Source: Gyrodactylus bullatarudis (lineage: Eukaryota > Platyhelminthes > Monogenea > Gyrodactylidea > Gyrodactylidae). From it: 64,000 bases of DNA. Shown piece after piece: positions 52,641 through 62,581 of the stretch. Location: assembly GCA_012064415.1 (NCBI GenBank), contig SSNU01000002.1, positions 48,147 to 112,146 of the forward strand, written 5' to 3'. The notes below the pieces were generated by a model. That model was not told the DNA's origin, searched no databases, and was given only the letters and a program-made list of their open reading frames with translations. The position numbers and the translations under genes were made by a program. Each line of letters begins with the position of its first letter. Positions within the stretch are counted from its first letter, which is position 1.

Positions 52641-53402
52641 GAGGTCAAATGAATACAGAGTAATCTCCTTGAAAGCTGCTTACTTGGAGGCAAGACTCTT
52701 CTTTCGTGAAATTTTTCGATCCTGGTCAATTGGTCAATTCCCGGCCTGTAATATCTAAATAAAACATATTTTGGAAAAATGTATTTATAAACTAGAAATC
52801 GAAAGTTTTCTTTTTTTTGCCAGTTCCCTATTCTCCAATAAGCTATGAAAGATCATTGTTAATTTAATTATGATTTGAGCGGAGTTTGTAACCGGGTACT
52901 TTACCTGTAAATCACTGTTTGAAATATCAGTATTTTATTAAATATACAGTCAATTTCACACATGATGACTCGAGAAAAATTTAATTTTTCACGGAGGTTT
53001 TGTTTTATACCTCTATGCCCCAAAATTCCGACCAATCAGCGCTGAGCACTCATTAGCAATAAGGAATAAGCAGTTTTTCACCTCATCCTCAAACTTTCTT
53101 AAAATTAATATACTTTAACTAGGTTTTGCTCATTATATATCATTCGAAAGAGGATTTTCTCCTCTTTTCGATACATTAACAAAAAATTGTCTAGGATGAA
53201 TAATAACAAAGATAAAATAACTATGTTATTTCAACTTTTTACATAAAGAGACTTACACCATTCGAAAGAGCATAAAATTTTATGCATTCTTTAAAAAAAT
53301 CAAACTTTAATCACAAGATTTTCCAGAAAAGTTTGAAAAATAAAATTTGAACCAAAAAAAAAGAATATTGAGAAATATCATCCTAAAATCTTTATCTAAC
53401 CA

Positions 53403-53610
53403 AAACGGATAGACAGAATGCTGGAGCCCCTCCCCTCTGGTGTTTTCAAGTCAAAGGTTAAAATAACATCTCTAACGTGTCAAGATTTTTCCACTACATT
53501 GCGTCATGACTCATAAACACTGCATGTATTTGTGTTATAATCTGTAAATCAATGTCACAGTGAGAAACCTCCTCTCTCTTCTGTCTAATTATTTACTGTG
53601 ATTCAACATT
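53403..53610 (+). repeat. SINE body-like repeat
   Basis: AACGGATAGACAGAATGCTG onward matches 40012-40215 (shared CACTACATT, GTCATGACTCATAA, CACAGTGAGAA, CAACATTAGTATTT). No tRNA-like head here. Confidence 0.6.
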
Positions 53611-53649
53611 AGTATTTCTAGCGTTTCAACTGAAAAAAATATATTTTGA

Positions 53650-53960
53650 AAATAATTTTTTATTCAAAATAATAAACATATTTTTCGCGCTTCTCATAAT
53701 CTTTGAAAAAATTTCAAGTATTTAGTTCTCCTAGCATACCAAATCTTATTTGGTTCTTCAGGAATTTTTCCAATATTTCTGAATGGTTGTAAACCTCTTC
53801 TTTTCGCATGAAATCTTCTATAAATTTCTCAGTGAATTTCACATTCGTAAAACAGTTGACAATGGTCTTCACCTCCACTTCGTCCCAGACCTGCTTCGCT
53901 ATGTATAGTCACTGTCGTAGATCTATCTTCTTATTTACCTCATACATCTTAATTTTGTTT
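53650..53960 (-). pseudogene. pogo/Tigger-like DDE_1 transposase C-terminal scrap
   Basis: Minus strand: KMYEVNKKIDLRQ, stop, LYIAKQVWDEVEVKTIVNCF, then FTEKFIEDFMRKEEV. The AWxxVxxxTIxNCF pattern marks the region after the catalytic core in Tigger/jerky-type (DDE_1) transposases. The catalytic residues are not present. Confidence 0.6.
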
Positions 53961-54149
53961 TCATAAATTCTCAAATTGAGGAGTCGTCTATAATTGCATT
54001 TGAAGGACCTTATAATGCCTTTCGAATGGTGTAAGTCTCTTTATGTAAAAAGTTGAAATAACATAGTTATTTTATCTTTGTTATTATTCATCCTAGACAA
54101 TTTTTTGTTAATGTATCGAAAAGAGGAGAAAATCCTCTTTCGAATGATA

Positions 54150-54970
54150 TACAGGTAAAAGCTCTGTAAAGTGACGAGAGCTGTGTGAATTTGGAAGTAC
54201 ACGTTACTTATATACCATTTCTACACCAAAACTCATGAATTATAGACCAATAGAAATTGAGCATTTGTCGGCCAATCAGAATCTAGCAATATTCCTCCCA
54301 CAAAATTGCTACGGTTCCAAATATATTTTGCTACTAGAATATCAAATTTTACGAAAGGTTGATGAAATATTGTAGATAGTCCACTTCGAATTTTCTCTCT
54401 ATCATATCAGGAAGAGGCTGTAGCAAAAATAGCTTAAGCAATGGTCAGTCATACTTAAATTTAGTATCATTATATTTAGCATAAAATTTTGAGTAAACTT
54501 GGAAATTTTCAAGCTTCTATTCAGAAATATATGGCTAAAATTCGATTTTTAAATCGGTCTCAGATTTTGAATGATTTTAGATGAATAATCAAAAAAGTCA
54601 TTTTTCGTTTTCCCAATCCCATACCCCTCCCCATGATTAGTCATGGGGTTGACCATTTGTACATACATACTATGTATTACATAGGTGTGAATACAAACAT
54701 GTCAATCAAAACTATCACACTGTTCTCCTCATTTTACATACAATAGGGGTTTCTACTAACACATACGCACTCACTATCCCAATGAACAGAGAGTGGGTCA
54801 CACACACACTTTCTATAGAATGTAATCCTACCACGCCATATTTGGATATGAATTTATAATAAACATTATTCTGATCATCACTTTTTCAAGCACAGTAAAG
54901 ATGAACTACATCTGTACGTGTACTTCCAAATTCACACAACTCTCGTCACTTTACAGAGCTTTTACCTGTA
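54150..54970. mobile_element. TA-flanked MITE nested in pogo-like element
   Basis: Element 54152-54968 (817 bp) with 53-bp inverted repeats CAGGTAAAAGCTCTGTAAAG..., TA duplicated at 54150-54151 and 54969-54970. The empty site is preserved in the left arm of the host element (GAATGATATA...), which confirms the boundaries. No ORF. Confidence 0.82.
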
Positions 54971-55369
54971 TGATGAGCAAAACCTAGTTAAAGTATATTA
55001 ATTTTAAGAAAGTTTGAGGATGAGGTGAAAAACTGCTTATTCCTTATTGCTAATGAGTGCTCAGCGCTGATTGGTCGGAATTTTGGGGCATAGAGGTATA
55101 AAACAAAACCTCCGTGAAAAATCAAAATTTTCTCGAGTCATCATGTGTTCTATTTTACTTTTAAAATCTACTTCAATATATCTTGAAGGCTTTATCTTTC
55201 TTAAAAAAATGATGTTACTTCAACAATGTTCCTAGCTTTATATTGTGAGTTTATTAAAAATTAAAAAAAATTTATTTCAGAAATAGGCTAGTTTACCTAA
55301 GGCATCGTTCTTTTCCTCAGGTAATGGTGTTAAGAAGATTTCATTTTGGATAATTTACTCTTTCTACCC

Positions 55370-55578
55370 CGAATAATAAACCAGACTTATGTTTTCAAAA
55401 GAATTATTCTTATAACCTTCAAATACCTTGGCCTATGTAACCTTTCTCTCCACTGTTGCTATTTATTTTGGAGAGTTTTGGTGTTTTTCAGCTTACATTT
55501 ATTCTAATTTTCTTCAACTTTTACTATTTCTTTCATATTTGTAAATGAATTTTCATTCATCTTTTAACTTTTATCATT
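55370..55578 (+). pseudogene. PLE family C C-terminal scrap
   Basis: PDLCFQKNYSYNLQIPWPM resembles the end of the family C ORF at 38.4 kb (PNLCVQKNYSYNLELP); following GGAGAGTTTTGGTGTTTTT also matches. Upstream coding is lost. Confidence 0.5.
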
Positions 55579-55627
55579 ATCAAAGAGACACTACTGATGA
55601 ACCATTGAGAAATGTACATTTGGTGTT
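55579..55627 (+). ncRNA. Hammerhead ribozyme, PLE family C
   Basis: UCAA pairs with UUGA in the loop; stem I CACUA/UGGUG; CUGAUGA; loop ACCAUUGA; GAAA; stem III AUGUACAU; U cleavage site. Complete core. Confidence 0.7.
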
Positions 55628-55652
55628 AATATTTCTAGATTTGCTGTTTGTT

Positions 55653-56654
55653 ATTTTTACTGGGACTGGGTCGATTTTATTAATTCGATATGTTAGTAGA
55701 AATACTTGTTACATTATTTTAAGGTTCTCTGCCCTCAGGTTTCATATGATTGATGTTCAAATGAATTTGATAGGAAATTACATTATAATTCCCAGTTAAA
55801 TTAGGGGTAGAGAGGAATATACGGAGTGTGCGTAGGTATATACTGCGACTTTTTATTATTTTTCAACCCATCAAAGTTCTAAAGTAATCTATCTTTAAAA
55901 TGATCAAGAAACCGTTCAAAAACTCGTAGAGCCACAATCAACCCCTCAAATTGAAGGTAAACATCTTCGGATTTTTGTATAAGAATTCAATTTTATCGTA
56001 CAAAATACATCTATTTATATTCCAAAGAGTTTATGTGAGCATTAGCTCTAGATAAATGAGTTTTCAGTTTCATATTAAAGTTATTGGTGAAAATTACAAG
56101 TCTCTCGTAGCCTTGAAACTTTGATACTCTTTGATAATGATCTTCTTAATTCACGCCATACACGCTCTATTGTATTTGTATGGGCTCCTGTTCTATGGTC
56201 TTTGAACCCTCTCTTATGGTTCACAGTGAAGTGTATGAATGGAATTCCTCGATACGACTTCCATTCATCTGTTATCACAACAATACCCGGAGCTACGTAT
56301 TCACTGAACGATAAAATTGAATTCTTATACAAAAATCCGAAGATGTTTACCTTCAATTTGAGGGGTTGATTGTGGCTCTACGAGTTTTTGAACGGTTTCT
56401 TGATCATTTTAAAGATAGATTACTTTAGAACTTTGATGGGTTGAAAAATAATAAAAAGTCGCAGTATATACCTACGCACACTCCGTATATTCCTCTCTAC
56501 CCCTAATTTAACTGGGAATTATAATGTAATTTCCTATCAAATTCATTTGAACATCAATCATATGAAACCTGAGGGCAGAGAACCTTAAAATAATGTAACA
56601 AGTATTTCTACTAACATATCGAATTAATAAAATCGACCCAGTCCCAGTAAAAAT
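55653..56654. mobile_element. Large inverted repeat with Merlin-3 transposase end
   Basis: Arms 55653-55998 and 56309-56654 (about 346 bp each) are almost perfect inverse complements around a 310-bp centre. A Merlin transposase fragment spans the centre and enters the right arm. No TSD identified; the left end adjoins the family C hammerhead. Confidence 0.75.
56081..56356 (-). pseudogene. Merlin (ISXO2-type) transposase C-terminal fragment
   Basis: Minus strand: YVAPGIVVITDEWKSYRGI (second catalytic Asp), FTVNHKRGFKDHRTGAHTNT, IERVWRELRRSLSKS (Glu region). A more bacterial-like HTNTIE signature than Merlin-1, so a different subfamily. The first Asp region and zinc ribbon are missing; the first 16 codons lie within the inverted repeat arm. 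Confidence 0.72.
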
Positions 56655-56659
56655 ATAAC

Positions 56660-57080
56660 TATATTTAATACTCTTAAATATGATTAGGTTCTGTCATTGG
56701 CTTGAGTACCAACATTTTTAAAAATAAACAAAACATATTTTTCAAAGGAACACTTTTGTTGATTGAAATTCATTTATCTATCTTAAAAAAATATCGAACT
56801 CGATATCCATTCTAAACATATTAACCCTTGAAGTGCCACAGTGATAGTTCTATCATTATAATCCTTTCAAGCCTCAGTACATCGTTTACCACCCATTCGA
56901 AAAGGAGTTTATTAATCTCCTGGTTCTATCATTCGTAAAACTTGGGCTATACCCACAATAGAACGGCCTCCTCAGCTCACAATAGTAGCCAACCTCAAGG
57001 AAAAGGATGAGGCTTTCAGATTTAGAAAATAACTCTAACAAAATTACCAAATACTTTAGCCAATATAAATTGATTGTGAA
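56660..57080. other. Spacer without recognised genes
   Basis: Nothing supportable. Confidence 0.4.
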
Positions 57081-57084
57081 ATCA

Positions 57085-57165
57085 ATGAATAGTGCAGCAG
57101 CTATACTTAAAAAGGTTAACTAGAAATATTTCGTTCTAGGTGCTTAGGTGATATATCCATTTTTT
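57085..57165. repeat. Repeat R4, copy 2
   Basis: Matches 29555-29640 (AATGAATAGTGCAGCA to TCTAGGTGCTTA). Confidence 0.65.
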
Positions 57166-57284
57166 TATAATTGTGAATTTCAACCAATAGAATTTAAGGT
57201 CATTTGAATTTTGAGTTATTACTTGTTTTCTAAATGGACTTGCTAAATAATAATGAGCTCTGTTGGATCTTATAAATAATATCT

Positions 57285-59350
57285 TCATGTACACCACACC
57301 AAATCATCCCCTTTTGAAGTACTTTTACAGACCTCTATTAGTCTTTCTCGTGGACATTTCAGCTTGATAGATTTTTTTGTTGCTATCCTTTGGGGGTCAT
57401 CAGCCGATTCAGTGGGATCACGATCAAGGATAATGGGGGAAGAAACTTTCTTGTCCACTTTGATAGTGTTCGCATCATGGATCAATCGACCATTGTTGTC
57501 TTTCCAGGTGCGTGTCGAGTTTATTTGAGCGAAAGAGGTCCTTCCCACCCAGAAGATTCCAAATATACCAGTGCTTCTTTCTTTTCGGCCATTTGTTCAG
57601 CCTTGAGTTTCAGGAGTAAGTCAGTTATTCGACGGAATGAGAACACCAACTGATTGGGGATTATCCCCTTCGAATTCAGTTGAGAGTTCCTAATTGCCAA
57701 AAATTCCTTGATAGTTTTGCTTGACGATAATATGCTGGTTTTGGCCATGAAAATTCGTATATCTCGAATTAAGGAATCAACTAGACCATTCAACTGATGA
57801 TGTCCAGGTGGGATCTGAACCAAGAGAATTCCTTTGCCCTCAGCATAGTCCTTCATACGTTGGTCCCATTATCTGAGTGGGTGTCAATCGTGGGATCCGC
57901 TGATAGGGACGATAAGAGTTTGACTTGAACCCACTTCGAATAAGCATATATTAGTACCAGGAGCTTTGAGCCATCAAGGTGAGCAACATCAACATGAACT
58001 CTTTCAAGGCAGGCTTGCGGTTCACTCCGGGATCCAAGGTTGGCATTTAGGGGCCTCCGACGATTTTTCTGACAAGTTAAGCAGGAGTTAGCAAATTCCA
58101 TTACATCAGCGTACATAACTGGCCATCAACAATATAGCTTCGCTAACTCATACATGGTTTTCTGAGCTGAGTGATTCGCATGCAGCAACTGTAACACCTC
58201 CAACCGAATCTCGCGAGGAATGACAGGTTTTTGGGCCAGATAAGCTACCTTGTTGTCAACATAATGATCATCATTTAACGGTAGGAATTGTCTCACCAAC
58301 TTTTTTTTACCCTTTCCCGATCGATCAATTTGCTTTAATAATAATACATACAGGGTGTCAGTTGTATTTCTAATTTTATTGAGTATATGATCTGATTCCT
58401 CCGTAACAAGGTTGACCTAAAGTATAACATGGTAATCATCAGAAATAAAATCTTGTTCTTAAGACAGGCCAATCCTAGAGAGTGCATCAGGAAATGCCAT
58501 GAGTTGTCCTTTTGTGTACTGGATATCAAAGTTGAATAGCGAAAGCCACTGTCTCCAGCCATCAATGCGGAATAAGATCGGCTTGTTCTCCGTAATACAA
58601 GAAAATATGAATCTAAGGGGTTCGTGATTTGTTTGGATGATGAACTTCTGACCAATTAAGAATCTATAGAATTTTCTCACACCATACACAATAGTCAGGT
58701 CCTCTCAATATAGAGTATTTCTTCTCGGCTGGGCGTAGCGTGTGACTAGCATTTTGCACTACCGATTTCATTTCAGCGTCGTATGAGATTACCGATCCCG
58801 AACCATTTGCAGATGTGTCAGTGCTGAGATACAGCGTTCTATTGGGGTCGAAGAAGTGCAGGGATGTCTTCGCAATCTTAACCAAATTGTCCTTTAAAGC
58901 TTTCGTGAATTCAGGTTTCCAGGTCCTGGGAGCCTCGTTCTATAGTAACTCAAAAACCTTTTTAAGTGTGGGTGAATAATCCTTGCAAAGGATACCATAG
59001 TATTGCAACATTCCAAACAAACTTTGCAGCTCCGTTTTGTCCTTGGGTTCACCTTACGCCTTAGAAATTCTTTCCGGATCTGGGAACATTTGACCATTCT
59101 CAGTGATAAATTCCATAAACTTGATCTGCTTTTGACACTGTTGGAGTTTGAGCAAGTTCATTTGAAACCCATGCAGTTGAAGCCTCTTCTTAACTTGTTC
59201 AAATACACGGTCGTGCTCAGCCATATTTGACCTACCCACAATAATGTCGTCTTGGAATACAGCAGTTTTAGGGATGCCGTTTAAGGTTCTGTTCATGACC
59301 TCCTGGAATATTATGGGAGGAGGAGACAGGCCAAATTGCAACTTGGGAAC
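57285..59350 (-). pseudogene. pol: gypsy-5 pol, broken
   Basis: Minus-strand Ty3/gypsy pol lacking gag, protease and LTRs. RT: MQFGLSPPPIIFQEVMNRTL, active site VFQDDIIVGRS (59240; FQDD), RNase H: TLYLSTDTSANGSGSVISYD (58810), FIIQTNHEPLRFI, LMAFPDALSRIG; integrase: CLTCQKNRR finger part, VHVDVAHLDGSKLL (Asp, 58000), THSDNGTNV (Asp, 57860), PPGHHQLNGLVDSLIR (Glu replaced by Asp in the usual xxAE position), then WEGPTSFAQINSTRTW (57540). Frame changes at about 59060, 58890, 58680, 58440, 57853 and 57540. Relative of gypsy-3 and gypsy-4. Confidence 0.8.
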
Positions 59351-59354
59351 TGAA

Positions 59355-59960
59355 AATACTCCTATGTGTGTAGAGATTCACGTCAAATATTGTCCATGTT
59401 ATGCCCATGTAGCCATGTTTTAATGAGTAAGAGCAATCATGTCACTGAGAGGATTCAAAAGTAGTATATTTTTTATGATTCGAATTTATGGTCCAAATTT
59501 TTCAAAAACTGATTTGCCACTGATGAATCAAAGAGAGTGAGAAAGTAAGAGTGTTCTTCACCTTTATATGTATGAAATACCAAATCTTAAATAGAATTTT
59601 TTTTAAAACCATTTCATGCTGCCTTTTTGATCTTCCACTTTGAAATGAATAAAATTTTCAGCTCAAAAGTCAAAATGAATATAAAATTTCATATTTTTGT
59701 TTTTATAATTCTTTTTAATATTTGCTTCAAATGGTGAAAATATGAATATATCTTGGAGGCTCATTTTGGTGTGAGTTTTAATTAAAATCTTTTCTGACCA
59801 TCATCCATTCAATCGAATTATTTTTAATCGATGAAAAAAATTGATAAACGACCTAACTCCTCTAAAACAAAATCTTGAGAGGATAAATTTAAGAAGTTTT
59901 AACCTTATTTACAAAATAAAAATCATTATATTCTTCATGTAGAATCAAAAAAACAAAACT
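59355..59960. other. Spacer without recognised genes
   Basis: Nothing supportable. Confidence 0.4.
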
Positions 59961-59963
59961 AAA

Positions 59964-61150
59964 TACAGTTTTTTTTCAAGGTAACAAATTTTCCTGGATG
60001 CTCCTAAAAAAGGACCGTAACCTTTTGATATCTGTTTACATAATTATTTTATCATGTCAACGTGAATAGCCAAATAAAAATCTAATTCAAAGACATGGGG
60101 AAGCGTAAATTTTTGTCTGTCTAACCATGTATACACTACCCCCACCCTGTCATGTCAGCTTTGTGCAAAATTTTCATGTATACAAGGATGTCTTCCCAGA
60201 TCAACGAAAAGGAAATTTCGACTTAAAAAAACATTATTTTTAAGAGTGGGACTCTGTAAACTGGTCTCAGATTTTTATTCTAAATTTGTTCTCTGACTTT
60301 TCTAGATTTCCTCATTTCTCAAACATGTTTATCACAAATTAAGTTAAGATAAAATAAAAATTAATCAAAACATTAATGAAAACTCTGTTTAACATCTTTG
60401 ATTATTGTGCAAGGCATCAGCAACATCCTGGCAATTGATACTATACCAAGCATCACACAAAAAGGAAACGTCCTCAGCAGCAGAGAAAGAGATTTCACCT
60501 TAACGTTCAAGAGCCTTGATCTTTTCAGTTCTCCTGTTAAAATATCTCTTCTTCAATTTAGATATCAAAGGGCAGTTCTTGACGAATTCGCATTGAAGTT
60601 CCCGGCGCTCTCTGTAGCTTATTCCGACAATTCTCTGGCCAGTAGGACAATTTCTGATTAGAACTTTGGAGTTTGGTGGAATTCTTCTCGTGGCTTCATA
60701 AACCAAATCTTCAATTTGTTCTCCACTCGATATACGAAGCAGCTCTATAACTGGGTTGTTGAAATTTCCTAGAATGTAAATTTCGTTAATTAAGTTTAAA
60801 AGAAATTGTCAAGAATCTTACCCAAATTTTTCATTGGAGTTATCATGTATTTTTCTGTTCATACCTTCAGCAAAATTTTTTTTTAAGTCGAAATTTCCTT
60901 TTCGTTGATCTGGGAAGACATCCTTGTATACATGAAAATTTTGCACAAAGCTGACATGACAGGGTGGGGGTAGTGTATACATGGTTAGACAGACAAAAAT
61001 TTACGCTTCCCCATGTCTTTGAATTAGATTTTTATTTGGCTATTCACGTTGACATGATAAAATAATTATGTAAACAGATATCAAAAGGTTACGGTCCTTT
61101 TTTAGGAGCATCCAGGAAAATTTGTTACCTTGAAAAAATTTTTTACTGTA
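59964..61150 (-). mobile_element. TA-flanked element with 265-bp inverted repeats and cargo ORF
   Basis: Element 59966-61148 (1183 bp). Inverted repeats about 59966-60235 and 60875-61148, ends CAGTTTTTTTTCAAGGTAAC and its complement, TA at 59964-59965 and 61149-61150: a Tc1/mariner-superfamily signature. The internal part encodes a spliced ORF that does not look like a transposase. Confidence 0.78.
60500..60846 (-). CDS. Spliced ORF of unknown function inside a TIR element
   Basis: Two exons on the minus strand: 60846-60822 and 60768-60500, joined over a 53-nt intron (GTAAG...TTCTAG); in-frame stop just upstream of ATG 60846 sets the start. About 97 residues: MITPMKNLGNFNNPVIELL, RISSGEQIEDLVYEATRRIP, KVLIRNCPTGQRIVGISYRE, then a basic C-terminus (LISKLKKRYFNRRTEKIKAL). 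No DDE, zinc finger or helix-turn-helix seen. Open throughout. It may be a captured host gene fragment or an uncharacterised element protein. Confidence 0.45.
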
Positions 61151-61431
61151 TATATAAATAATCATCTCAGGCTATAACATTAAACTATATCATATGTTTC
61201 ACTAACTTCTCACAAATTTCCCAGCCAAAGAAACAGTAAACTTTATCCTCGACGAGTTAGCTAAATATTCTTCACTTTATTCGGAGTGTCTGCCTCTATT
61301 ATTAATTTGTTCTTTATCTTCAGAGACGTCACTCCTATCTCTTTTCCTAACCTCTTAAAATAAATAAATTTCATAGTGTTTGCTCTTATTGAACTATTTA
61401 TGAGGAATTCATTGAGAGGATTGAAAGACTA

Positions 61432-61486
61432 GTGAATATATATTTATAAAGCATTTAATTCACCGGATCTCATTAGACCGACTTGA
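61432..61486 (-). ncRNA. Hammerhead ribozyme, PLE family A, degenerate
   Basis: Minus strand: CGG upstream, core CUAAUGA, loop GAUCCGGU, GAAU, stem III AUGCUUUAU-like. Two core bases changed, so inactive. An ATG (61412, MNSS then stop) follows at the usual spacing, and a CCAATCAGAGG box lies upstream at about 61520. Confidence 0.5.
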
Positions 61487-61559
61487 TGTACATAAAATAA
61501 TGAAAAATTAGAAATCCTCTGATTGGACTAACAGGAATTGAATCCTCTCATTTCTAAAT

Positions 61560-62230
61560 TGTGCAGGAGACACACGATCCACGTTAGAGAACACAGAAGC
61601 TCTCAATCAAGCGTACGATGTTTAAGTTAATTACACACATGATGACACATTGGATAAATCATTTTACATAACTCCATGTGAAACAGACATCGTTGATCTG
61701 AACATTTTTATTGGGGAAACAAAGATTCTTCCAAAAGAGCTTGTATAAGACCTAGGGGTGGTATATAATTGGAAGTTTGAAATCACATAGCATTACTAAG
61801 ACATCATTTAAAAGTTCATTGGCAGATTAATTCATATTTACAAGTATGTTAAAACTGATTCAATTAAAATCCTTCTGTATAAAATATGCCAGACCAGTAA
61901 TAGAATATTGCTCAGCCATGTGGAATCCAAAAGAAGAAAATTGGTCTAAAAAGATTGATACAGCACTCAGGAAATTCAGGAGAAGGATTTCTCCTTATTC
62001 CCAGGACGAATCGGGTTTTTGGAAAGAGAACTTAAAAGCATATCTCTGATCAAATCTTCGCCAATGTTATAACCGCCCAGGAATAAAATCCAATATTTCT
62101 GAATTTGGACAGCTAAAAAAAGTTATATTTAATAAATATATAAATGTTTTCCCACATTAAACAGAAAAATTAAAATTGAGTTTAAATGAATTAAAAAAAG
62201 AACTTGAAGAAGAACATAATAAAGAATAAT
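61560..62230 (+). pseudogene. LINE ORF2 C-terminal part
   Basis: Scattered frames: ETDIVDLNIFIGETKILPKE, DLGVVYNWKFEI, then after frame changes ICQTSNRILLSHVESKRRK / ARPVIEYCSAMWNPKEENW (61870-61935), GIKSNISEFGQLKKVIFNKY and a C-terminus LNELKKELEEEHNKE stop at 62229. Same family as 9.5 and 32 kb. A pogo-like end (TTAATTACACACATGATGAC) is embedded at about 61628-61650. Confidence 0.68.
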
Positions 62231-62231
62231 C

Positions 62232-62477
62232 TTTGATAGACAACCCCAAAACAGTTGTGACGAAGCACTCACCCCAGCAACCATGGTCCCCCAGAATGAC
62301 AACCAGTACACACACACAGGAATTAGTAGAACTCGTTTCTTTTCACAACCAGAAAAATCCACCCCATCAAGGAGAAGAAACGCATCAATATCGCCCCAGC
62401 AACAAAAAGGAAACCAGAGAAAAAAGATCCCGAACAACAACAGGACCATACATGATTACTTCAAGCCTAATACATGA
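62232..62477 (+). pseudogene. PLE family A-like C-terminal tail with PIP-box-like end
   Basis: Frame continuous from 62232: FDRQPQNSCDEALTPAT, a Ser/Gln/basic linker (SQPEKSTPSRRRNASISPQ), then QRKKIPNNNRTIHDYFKPNT and TGA at 62475. NRTIHDYF fits the PIP consensus with Asn replacing Gln. Directly follows the LINE 3' end and precedes the hammerhead at 62582 and a new ORF start at 62659. Confidence 0.62.
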
Positions 62478-62581
62478 GGAACACACCTCAATCCGATTGG
62501 CAAATCGAAGGGGAATGAAAGCAATTGGTCAAAATTGAGAAGTGTACTTTATTCATTGATAATTATGCATAAATATTACGT

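Larger units (their letters stand above)
52945..55160 (-). mobile_element. pogo/Tigger-like element with nested insertions
   Basis: Left end CAGTCAATTTCACACATG at 52947 preceded by TA. Left arm 52947-53272 is inversely repeated at 54019-54151 plus 54969-55150; the right arm is split by a MITE. CAGT ends, a TA target and a DDE_1-like remnant inside fit pogo/Tigger. The extreme right end is eroded. Confidence 0.7.

Noticed and set aside
55545..55799. 84-codon plus-strand ORF
   Set aside because: It runs across the family C hammerhead and into the inverted repeat arm; coding is unlikely.
62129..62449. 106-codon minus-strand hydrophobic ORF
   Set aside because: Antisense to the LINE tail and PLE C-terminal tail; the hydrophobicity results from reading the complement of Lys/Gln-rich codons.
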